DNA from: Hyphomicrobium_A sp963726795
GTDB taxonomy: Bacteria; Pseudomonadota; Alphaproteobacteria; Rhizobiales; Hyphomicrobiaceae
NCBI GenBank assembly: GCA_963726795.1
Contig: CAVSDD010000004.1
Coordinates: forward strand, 186,001 to 250,000
Direction: 5' to 3'
Length of the DNA stretch: 64,000 nucleotides
The position numbers and the translations under genes were made by a program. This document shows positions 47,812-54,961 of this stretch, in pieces. Each line of letters opens with the position of its first letter. Positions within the stretch are counted from its first letter, which is position 1. The notes beneath the pieces are model-generated. The model worked only from the letters and a program-made list of their open reading frames with translations, was not told the origin of the DNA and did not search any database.

Positions 47812-48728
47812 GTTGCGAGCCCCTGTCCAATCCCATGTGCCATGGCGGCGTCGCGCGTTTCGGTGACGGCAAGGTGATGACGGGGAGGCAACGTGACGAT
47901 CACTTGGGTACCCACGCCTTTCTGGCTACGGATGCGCAGGTCGCCGTCGTGCAGTTGCACGAGTGCGCTCGCGATCGGCAACCCAAGGCCGGTGCCTTCG
48001 CGCCAGCGCGCGTGGCTGGCATCCACCTGCCCGAAAGGCGTGAGCGCCACGGCGACGTCCTCTTCGCTCATGCCGATGCCGGTGTCGCGTACCTCGACAA
48101 CCACGTTGCCGTCTGGGGTGGTGTGCGTCGTCAACGTGACGGAACCGCCGCTGCGCGTGAACTTCAGCGCGTTCGAGATCAGGTTGGTGAATACCTGGCG
48201 CAGTTTCACAGCGTCGCCGCGGATCATGGGCAGCGTGTGCTCACTCTGGTCATCGAGCTTGATGCCAGCCGACTGCGCCATGAGGCGGAACGAGGAGGCG
48301 GATGCGCTCAGCACCTCGCCGAGATTGACCTCGCGCGCGTCGACGATGCACTTGCCACTGTGGATCTTGGAGATATCCAGGATGTTGTTGATCACCGACA
48401 GCAGGTGTCCGGCGGCGTCGTGGATCAGGTTTGCATAGTCGGCGATCTCGGGCTGCGCCAACCGGCGCTCGCCCTGCTCCGAGAGGAGTTTTGAAAATCC
48501 GATGATGGCGTTGAGCGGCGTCCGCAGTTCGTGGCTCATGTTGGCGATGAACTCGGACTTTACGCGGCTCGCCAGCTCCGCCTCGATGCGGGCCGAATGC
48601 TCAGCAACGCGCGCGCGGTGACGCAGAACGGCGTCGCCCAGGAGCGAGGCGTACTCGTTCATCAACGAGGTGGGCTTTTGGCTACCGAAGGTCCCGAACA
48701 TCGCTACAGTTTTTGGGTTTTGACGCAC
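47808..48728 (-). CDS. Cytoplasmic sensor histidine kinase
   Basis: 306 residues. No membrane segment and no recognisable sensor domain: about 50 mostly helical residues lead straight to the dimerisation box FIANMSHELRTPLNAIIGFS with the phosphorylated His66. The ATPase domain has KLRQVFTNLISNALKF (N box), VEVRDTGIGMS (G1) and REGTGLGLPIASALVQLHDG (G2). No response regulator is adjacent. The start may be GTG 48728 or ATG 48701. It is the upstream gene of a two-gene unit with the HerA-like ATPase. Confidence 0.85.
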   Translation of the reverse strand: MRQNPKTVAMFGTFGSQKPTSLMNEYASLLGDAVLRHRARVAEHSARIEAELASRVKSEFIANMSHELRTPLNAIIGFSKLLSEQGERRLAQPEIADYANLIHDAAGHLLSVINNILDISKIHSGKCIVDAREVNLGEVLSASASSFRLMAQSAGIKLDDQSEHTLPMIRGDAVKLRQVFTNLISNALKFTRSGGSVTLTTHTTPDGNVVVEVRDTGIGMSEEDVAVALTPFGQVDASHARWREGTGLGLPIASALVQLHDGDLRIRSQKGVGTQVIVTLPPRHHLAVTETRDAAMAHGIGQGLAT

Positions 48729-48852
48729 TCACCCAAACCGTAGCCGTGAGACAATAATGCGCAGTTAATCGTCGTGTTGTTTTCGACACGGCAAACAAAG
48801 CGTTAAGCGCGTAGCAAAAGCGCGCGACTGCGTCAGCAGATACTAAGGTCGT

Positions 48853-49560
48853 TCAGCGGGTGACGAAGTTGAACGGCACCTGGACCTCGATCGGACCGGG
48901 CGCAAGGTTCGCCGGAATTGGCGGGAACGGCGAAGCGCGCTCCAGTGCCGCCATTGCCGCGTCGTCGAGCGCCTTGGATCCCGAGCTCGACTGGACCTCT
49001 CGCGACAGGATCTGGCCGGCAGCGCCGACAGTGAATCGAATAAGCACGGTGCCAGAAAGGCGTGAGCGGGGGTTCACCTTGTTGCGCTCGATCGTCCGGC
49101 TCAGCGTGCCGAGGTAGGCCCTGCGCGCCGTCGCGTCGCCGCCTTGCTGCGCGGCGCCCGAGCTCTTCTCCTCCAGCGTCGCTACCTGCGGCGCCTGCTC
49201 CTGCGTCTGCACCGTGACGGGCTTCTCCTCCTCGATCGGCTTGGGATCTTCGGCGACAACCTGGTCCTCGACCTTGCTCTCGGTGGACGTGATGACGTTC
49301 GTGAGGTCGGGCTTTACCTCTTCGACCGGGCGCGGATCGGCGGTGGGCTGCACCGGCGGTATATCGATGGTCTCGATCGTCTCCTCGGCCTCGCCGAACT
49401 TCGTCGCGCCCTCGACCGCAATGCCCTGCTCGACCACGAAAAGATCGCTGCCCGAGCCTGCATCGAGCGCCGCTCCGCCCGCGACCCCAATCATCGCCAT
49501 CAGGATTCCAGCGTGGAGTCCAAGTGAAGCGAGCCAGGTGATGGGGCGCAGGAATTGCAT
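48853..49560 (-). CDS. tonB: TonB energy-transducing protein
   Basis: Links the ExbBD motor to outer-membrane receptors. 235 residues. One N-terminal membrane helix (LASLGLHAGILMAMIGVAG) is followed by an acidic, Pro/Glu-rich periplasm-spanning region. The C-terminal TonB domain has RAYLGTLSRTIERNKVNPRS and RLSGTVLIRFTVGAAGQIL, then ALDDAAMAALERASPFPPIP. The helix carries the His (LGLH) typical of TonB. It is the third gene after exbB and exbD on the same strand. Confidence 0.92.
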   Translation of the reverse strand: MQFLRPITWLASLGLHAGILMAMIGVAGGAALDAGSGSDLFVVEQGIAVEGATKFGEAEETIETIDIPPVQPTADPRPVEEVKPDLTNVITSTESKVEDQVVAEDPKPIEEEKPVTVQTQEQAPQVATLEEKSSGAAQQGGDATARRAYLGTLSRTIERNKVNPRSRLSGTVLIRFTVGAAGQILSREVQSSSGSKALDDAAMAALERASPFPPIPANLAPGPIEVQVPFNFVTR

Positions 49561-49578
49561 TGGCTTCGGCTACGTCCT

Positions 49579-50064
49579 TTAAGGTGCCGGTACGGGGGCC
49601 GCGCTAGGCGCTGCGCCCGGTGCCGCGCTCTGGGGCGCGTACTGCGAGAGCAGCGACACGCGGGCATAGCCGCTCTGCCCCACCAGGCCCAGGATATCCA
49701 TCACGTCGCCGTACGCGACCTTCTTGTCGCCCCGCACGTAGATCACGGCGTCGCCTTCGCTCGCGCGCATTGCCCGCAGTCGATCCACGAGCTGATTGCG
49801 GTCGACGAAGTCGTTGCGGATTTGAACGCGGCCATCATTAGCCAGCGTGACGACCATCGGCTTTTTCGACTGCCCGACGCGGGCGGCCGATGTCTTGGGG
49901 AGCTCGACGGGTACACCGGCGACCAACAACGGTGCGGCCACCATGAAGATGATGAGCAGCACGAGCATCACGTCGACCATGGGCGTGATGTTGATCTCGG
50001 CCATGGGCTTATAGGCGAAGTCCTCGTCATCGCCGCCCTGACCGAAGTTGACCGCCACGCCCAT
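49579..50064 (-). CDS. exbD: ExbD biopolymer transport protein
   Basis: Proton-channel subunit of the TonB motor. 161 residues. AEINITPMVDVMLVLLIIFM holds the essential membrane Asp. The periplasmic domain has ELPKTSAARVGQSKKPMVVT and VIYVRGDKKVAYGDVMDILG. The C-terminus is Ala/Pro-rich. Its ATG shares one base with the exbB stop, so the pair is coupled; tonB follows 18 bases later. Confidence 0.93.
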   Translation of the reverse strand: MGVAVNFGQGGDDEDFAYKPMAEINITPMVDVMLVLLIIFMVAAPLLVAGVPVELPKTSAARVGQSKKPMVVTLANDGRVQIRNDFVDRNQLVDRLRAMRASEGDAVIYVRGDKKVAYGDVMDILGLVGQSGYARVSLLSQYAPQSAAPGAAPSAAPVPAP

Positions 50065-50771
50065 CAGTGACCTCCACTCGCGCGCAGCGGTTCAGCAACG
50101 CGCACGACCGTGTCGGACGACGGCCGCGAAAGGCTCTTGGCGATTTCGGAGATGGCGGTGCCGCCTCGCGCCGCGAGACGGCCGAGCGAGACCGAGACGG
50201 CGTTGTAGGCCATGACTGCGGGAATGGCGGCGCCGAGGCCGAGCGCGGTCGCAAATAGCGCCTCCGCGATGCCTGGGGCCACGGTAGCAAGGCTTGTATC
50301 CTGCTGCAGTCCGATGGCGGTGAAGCTGTTCATGATGCCCCACACCGTGCCGAAAAGGCCGATGAACGGTGCCGAGGAGCCAATGGTGGCAAGGAACGGC
50401 AAGCCGCTTTCCTGACGTTGCAATTCGCTCCTCAGCCGGATGCGCATGGCGCGATCGAGACGGGCGCGGACGGCGGTACGGTCCTCGCCGCGCGAAGCGC
50501 CGTCCTCGGCCTCGCTATGCGCCGCATTGATAACGGCGCCGACAAGGCCACGCGCACTGCCGGTCGGCGCGGCGCTCTTCGCGACCGCTTCCAGCCGGCG
50601 GATCTGCGCTCTGAGCCACGACAGGCGCACGAGCTTTTCGATGATAATCGCCCAGCAGGTGACCGAGGCTAGGGCAAGGCCCAGCATCACGGCCTTGACC
50701 ACCGGATCGGCAGTCAAGAGCATGCCATAGAGCGAATAGTCGTGTGCGCTACCTGCGACGAGGAAAACCAC
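50064..50771 (-). CDS. exbB: ExbB (MotA/TolQ/ExbB proton channel family)
   Basis: Scaffold of the TonB proton channel. 235 residues with three membrane segments. GLPFLATIGSSAPFIGLFGT, VWGIMNSFTAIGLQQDTSLA and APGIAEALFATALGLGAAIP are the family signature. Start is GTG 50771. Pairing with exbD and tonB, and the lack of tolA/tolB/pal, favour ExbB over TolQ. Confidence 0.92.
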   Translation of the reverse strand: MVFLVAGSAHDYSLYGMLLTADPVVKAVMLGLALASVTCWAIIIEKLVRLSWLRAQIRRLEAVAKSAAPTGSARGLVGAVINAAHSEAEDGASRGEDRTAVRARLDRAMRIRLRSELQRQESGLPFLATIGSSAPFIGLFGTVWGIMNSFTAIGLQQDTSLATVAPGIAEALFATALGLGAAIPAVMAYNAVSVSLGRLAARGGTAISEIAKSLSRPSSDTVVRVAEPLRASGGH

Positions 50772-50783
50772 GCGCCGTACCTC

Positions 50784-51296
50784 TCACTTTGAGATTTCGA
50801 CCTTGGTCAACGAATTGACCTTCATTCGGCCCAGGCAGTCCTCGACCGCCGAGCCGCCAGAACGGCATTCCATGACGTCATTCACGAGGAAGCTGCCGAT
50901 GTCCTCGCACTTGGTGCCGTCCATCTCGAATAGTTTCACCGCGCGCTTGTTGGGGCGCAGAGGCCCCAGGTCGAGCGCAAAGCGGCGGCCGATGACGCCA
51001 TCCTTCTGGAACATCACGAGGTCGAGCCGGAAGGAATCAAGCGGCGTCGCAGCCGGATTGGAAACGACGATGTAGGCGCGACAGCCCTTGTCAGACGGTT
51101 CGAGTTTGTTGAGCTCAAGCGATATGTTCGCGTCGCTTTGAGCAGCGGGCGCCGCAGCGGGCGGAGTGCTGGTCGTCGGCGTGGTGGTGGTTCCAGCCGC
51201 GGCGTCGGGGGTCGTCGGCGCCGGATCCTCGGCGCGCGCAGTAGCAACGACGGCAAAGAACATTGCCGCCGCGCAGAAGATTTGTTTTGCGATCAT
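50784..51296 (-). CDS. Exported protein of unknown function heading the exbB-exbD-tonB operon
   Basis: About 170 residues from ATG 51296, giving a good signal peptide (MIAKQIFCAAAMFFAVVATA, then RAED). An upstream ATG at 51332 is also in frame but spoils the signal sequence. After a Thr/Pro/Ala-rich linker the mature domain has CRAYIVVSNPAATPLDSFRL and FEMDGTKCEDIGSFLVNDVM, with four cysteines probably in two disulfides. I do not recognise a characterised family. It ends 12 bases before exbB and is probably the first gene of the operon. Confidence 0.65.
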   Translation of the reverse strand: MIAKQIFCAAAMFFAVVATARAEDPAPTTPDAAAGTTTTPTTSTPPAAAPAAQSDANISLELNKLEPSDKGCRAYIVVSNPAATPLDSFRLDLVMFQKDGVIGRRFALDLGPLRPNKRAVKLFEMDGTKCEDIGSFLVNDVMECRSGGSAVEDCLGRMKVNSLTKVEISK

Positions 51297-51672
51297 TGGG
51301 GTCTCGTCACGCATACGGTTCATGTGAGGCATCTAGCGCTTTTTGTTCCGGGCAACCACAGTCGTCTCATTAACTCTAGGAGAGCTTCGCAAGAGTTGAC
51401 CGCAAACGTGAATGCGCATTTGGTCTCACGCTTAATTTGCGCGCCAAATGCACGTCCATATTCACGTGAGGGTCAAAAGATCGCGAGCGTCCGAGCGCGT
51501 GGTGCGCATGCGAGTATTTCTCCCCCTCTGGCCCGCGTTGCGTCTTGCGAGGCGCTGACTTTTTTTCTTGGGTTTCCGAGTGCAAGTTTATGCGCGCTCG
51601 ATAACGCGAATTTCCCCTGAATAAGCCGCCGTGGATGCCCTCTGTCAAACACGGAAATAGAGGCAACAAGAT

Positions 51673-51712
51673 GCGGGAACTATTCTGGCAAGTATCGGGA
51701 ATAATTCCCGAT
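51673..51712. promoter_or_regulatory. Palindromic operator-like pair upstream of TonB receptor 1
   Basis: ATCGGGAATAATTCCCGAT (51694-51712) is a perfect 9-base inverted repeat around a single base. A related, imperfect copy GCGGGAACTATTCTGGC (51673-51689) lies exactly 22 bases upstream, about two helical turns, as expected for cooperative binding by a dimeric regulator. The motif is unlike the Fur/Irr, RirA and CsoR boxes I know. A binding function is inferred. Confidence 0.5.
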
Positions 51713-51806
51713 TATGGTGCGCCCTCGACACACCGGCCAAACGTTACAGAGTAGCGCGAGTGTCTAATCTTGACCGGACTGCGGCAGGCGACTTGTATGA
51801 CCAAAG

Positions 51807-51845
51807 TTGGCAATTTTGCTGCCAAGATTTCTCGTTCCAACGAGA
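51807..51845. repeat. Two adjacent inverted repeats in the receptor 1 leader
   Basis: TTGGCA (51807-51812) pairs with TGCCAA (51820-51825), and TCTCGTT (51830-51836) pairs with AACGAGA (51839-51845) around two bases. They lie 115-155 bases before the receptor start. They could be operators or RNA hairpins; neither has a following T-run. Confidence 0.4.
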
Positions 51846-51962
51846 TTAATGCGCGGCGGAAATGGCGGTAGTTGAAGCCGCGATTGCCGACTGGGGAAGC
51901 CAGGGCAGGCCGTTGCAGGTCTCGGCTAGTGAGTAGTCGCCTCGCGTACTCTGGGGGATGTA

Positions 51963-54594
51963 ATGCGTTCCGCGTCACGATTTGCGCGCGTCGTCTGCGC
52001 AATGTGCCTTCTATCCGCCTCCGCACTTGCACAGGAGAGCGGAGGTGCCGCACCGGCAGCGAAGGCACCCGATAGCAGCGCGGCGCCGGCAACCAAGTCG
52101 AACCAGCTTCCTCCCGTTGAAGTCATTCAGAAGCAGGCGCAGCCCGCGCCGAAGACCGCTGCTAAAAAAGCGCCGCCCAAGAAGAAGCAAGCAGCCGCGC
52201 CGCCGCACCGACGACTCCGCCTGCACCCGTCACTCCGGTTGCTGCTGGCACCGGCGGAATGACAAGCGGGTCGGTGATGATGTCACCGGTTGCCGGCAGC
52301 GACATCCCGATCGGAAAGTTCCCCGGCGCCGTCGGTCGCGCCAGCGCCTCCGACATCCAGCGTACCGGAGACGCATCTGTCCCCGAGCAGCTGCAAAATT
52401 CCGTTCCGGGTGCGATTTTGAGCGACGCGCAAGGCAACGTGTTTCAGCGCGATCTGCAGTTCCGCGGTTTTGACGCCTCGCCCGTCAACGGCCAGGCTCA
52501 GGGCATCGCGGTCTATCAGAACGGCGTGCGCATCAACGAGTCCTTCGGCGACATCGTCAACTGGGACTTCCTGCCTGATAGCGCCATCAACGGCATTACC
52601 ATCATTGGTGCTAACCCGGTATTCGGGCTCAACGCCATCGGCGGCGCTGCCGTCATCGTCATGCGCGATGGCTTCAACTTCCAAGGCGTGGAGACCGACG
52701 CGCGCGTAGGTTCGTTCGGACGCGTGCAGGGTTCAGTGGCGGCAGGCGCCAACAGCGGCCCATGGGGCGCGTTCGTTGCGCTCGAGCAAATCCAGGACGA
52801 CGGATTCCGCGACTTTTCAGAATCCGAGGTGAAGCGCCTGTACGCCGACATTGGCGTGAAGGGCGACGGCAAGGAGTTCCACCTCAACTACACGCAGGCC
52901 GACAACGAGGTCGGAGTGACGGCTGCAGTTCCCGTCGAGTTGCTCGACTTAGGGTGGTCGCGCACGTTCACCTCGCCGCAGACCACCGAGAACACGATGC
53001 GGATGCTGTCGTTGAATGGCTCGGTCAAAGCCACGCCTTCGATGACGATCTCGGGCGTAGGCTACTACCGGTGGTTCAAGCAGAAGCACGTCGACGGCAA
53101 CATCTTCGAGGCGGTTCCGTGCGACGGCGGACAGATTTGCTCGGAGGACGAAGACGATCCCGGCGAACGCAACCCGCTGGTCGATGCCGATGGAAACACG
53201 AGGGATTACGTGCCCGGCACGAGCTACGGCTCGATCGACCGCACCAGCCAGGACGCCAACAGCTACGGCGTATCGTTACAGGCGGTGGAGAAAACGCCAT
53301 TGCTGTCGCAGCCCAATCAGTTCCTGTTCGGCGCCAGCTACGATCACGGCAACGTCAAGTATGGTGCCAACAGCGAGCTCGGGTTCTTCGGACCGAAGTT
53401 TGTCGTCAACAGCTTCAACGATCCCGTTCTTTCTTTACTGGCGAGGACGATGATTTCGTCCCGCGCGCCCTCGACGACGATCAACGACTACGTCGGCCTC
53501 TACTTCTCCGACACGGTCGATCTGACGAGCCGCCTGGCCCTGACGGTCGGCGGCCGTTGGAACTACGCCCGCATCCAGATCAAGAACGATGCCTTCGAAG
53601 CCGGCGAAGACGACGACGGGAATCCGAATGTCGACCTGCTGTCGGGCACGCATGAGTTCTATCGCTTCAATCCGATGGCCGGCCTCACGTACAAGCTTTG
53701 GGACGGCCTGATGGCTTACGGCAGCTACGCCGAGGCAAACCGCGCGCCCACCGCGGCCGAGCTCGCCTGCGCCGATCCGGATAATCCCTGCCTCATCGAA
53801 AGCTTCCTCACGGCCGATCCGCCGTTGAAGCAAGTCGTGTCGCGGACGTTCGAGCTGGGCGTCAGGGGCGATCTTGCGACCTGGAACGGCGACCAGAAGC
53901 TTGAGTGGACCGCCGGAGTATTCCGGACAGAAAACACCGACGACATCCTGGCGATCGCCTCGTCGTCGAACGGTCGCGGGTTCTTCACCAACGCGGGCGA
54001 TACCCTCCGCCAGGGCGTCGAGCTGGGCGTCCAGTATCAGGACCGCCGACTCTCTGCCTACGCGAACTACGCTTACATCGACGCGACGTTCCGCACGCCC
54101 AACATATTCTCCTCGCCCGACAATCCGAACGAGGACGCCCACGTCGACTGTGACACCGGCGCGTCCGATCCCGACGCCGACTGCATAAAGGTCAATCCGG
54201 GCGACCGCATTCCTGGCATCCCGCGCCATCGCTTCAAGGCCGGTTTCGACTATTGGATGACGTCGAAGTGGAAGTTCGGTGCGGACGTTGTGGCGGCCAG
54301 CGACCAGTACTTCCTCGGAGACGAAGGCAACGACAACAAGCCGCTTGCCGGATACGCGACCGTCGATCTGCGCTACGTCTTACAACATCACCGAGCACGT
54401 GCAGATCTACGGCCTGATCGACAACCTGTTCGACAGCCACTACGGCCTGTTCGGAACGTTCTACGAACGGTGAGGCTGCGGAAAGCGCCGCGCAGCCAGA
54501 TCCCAAAGCCAAGGACATCGACTTCGACAGCTCGCGCAGCATCACGCCGGCCGTGCCGTTCGCGGTCTACGGCGGCCTGAAGGTAAAATACTGA
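51963..54594 (+). pseudogene. TonB-dependent outer membrane receptor 1, three frameshifts
   Basis: Outer-membrane beta-barrel importer powered by TonB. The first frame gives a signal peptide (to about residue 23), a TonB-box-like LPPVEVIQ and a Lys/Ala-rich stretch. It breaks near 52203. The main frame (plug VPEQLQNSVPGAILSDAQGN, IVNWDFLPDSAINGITIIGA, then barrel) runs to an extra base at 54374. YNITEHVQIYGLIDNLFDS continues in another frame until one more extra base near 54468-54471. The real C-terminus VPFAVYGGLKVKY ends at 54594. Corrected length is about 876 residues. It is a close paralogue of the next receptor. Either a young pseudogene or sequence errors. Confidence 0.85.
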
Positions 54595-54601
54595 CAAAGC
54601 G

Positions 54602-54620
54602 ATCGGGAAGAATTCCCGAT
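54602..54620. promoter_or_regulatory. Second copy of the palindrome, between the two receptor genes
   Basis: ATCGGGAAGAATTCCCGAT differs at one base from the perfect palindrome at 51694-51712. It starts eight bases after the receptor 1 stop and lies about 340 bases before receptor 2, with a terminator in between. It may be an operator, a 3-prime hairpin or part of a small repeated element. Confidence 0.45.
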
Positions 54621-54639
54621 TTGCGTTCTGTGCGTCAGC

Positions 54640-54668
54640 AAAAGGTCGCCCTCAAGGGCGGCCTTTTC
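54640..54668 (+). terminator. Intrinsic terminator after TonB receptor 1
   Basis: AAAAGGTCGCCCT pairs with AGGGCGGCCTTTT around a three-base loop, with a single G-U pair, and ends in a T-rich run. A strong rho-independent terminator 45 bases after the receptor stop. It separates the two receptor transcripts. Confidence 0.85.
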
Positions 54669-54821
54669 TCATAGGCGGCGCGAGCTAGGTGATTGGCACG
54701 ACTCACAATTCTCAAACGTTGTGAGCCCCGCAACATTGGCGGCTCGCGTCGCCAAACTCGCTTTGGCGTGCAGGGCGATGGTTGTGCACGCTCCTTGACG
54801 GGTTGGCTTTTTCTCATAGGC
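54663..54821 (+). repeat. Direct repeat and inverted repeat in the receptor 1/2 spacer
   Basis: The terminator tail CTTTTCTCATAGGC (54663-54676) recurs with one more T at 54807-54821. Between them, CTCACAA (54702-54708) is the reverse complement of TTGTGAG (54719-54725). The spacer between the receptor genes (54595-54961) holds no gene. The repeats may be remains of the duplication that made the two receptors. Confidence 0.35.
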
Positions 54822-54961
54822 TTTTCAGCCGGTTACACAGTGATTCTTTCTCCCGGTGATGGCGTCTAGAGCTTCCCGCAAAGCGGCTCATGGGAAGGCG
54901 CGTTTTCTAAGAAGTTTGAGTCTGCCGAGAGCGTGCACGATCCGGCGCTGCGGGGGACGAC

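Larger units (their letters stand above)
51297..51962. other. Long intergenic region upstream of the first TonB receptor
   Basis: About 630-660 bases without a supported gene, separating the divergent exbB operon and receptor gene. It is clearly more A/T-rich than the surroundings. It holds a perfect palindrome (51694-51712) with a related partner 22 bases upstream, and two further inverted repeats (51807-51825 and 51830-51845). This looks like a regulatory region; described separately. Confidence 0.6.

Noticed and set aside
51652..51673. A possible third unit of the 22-base-spaced motif (CGGAAATAG at 51652)
   Set aside because: Only the first few bases match and the symmetric half is absent; spacing alone is not enough to call a third operator.
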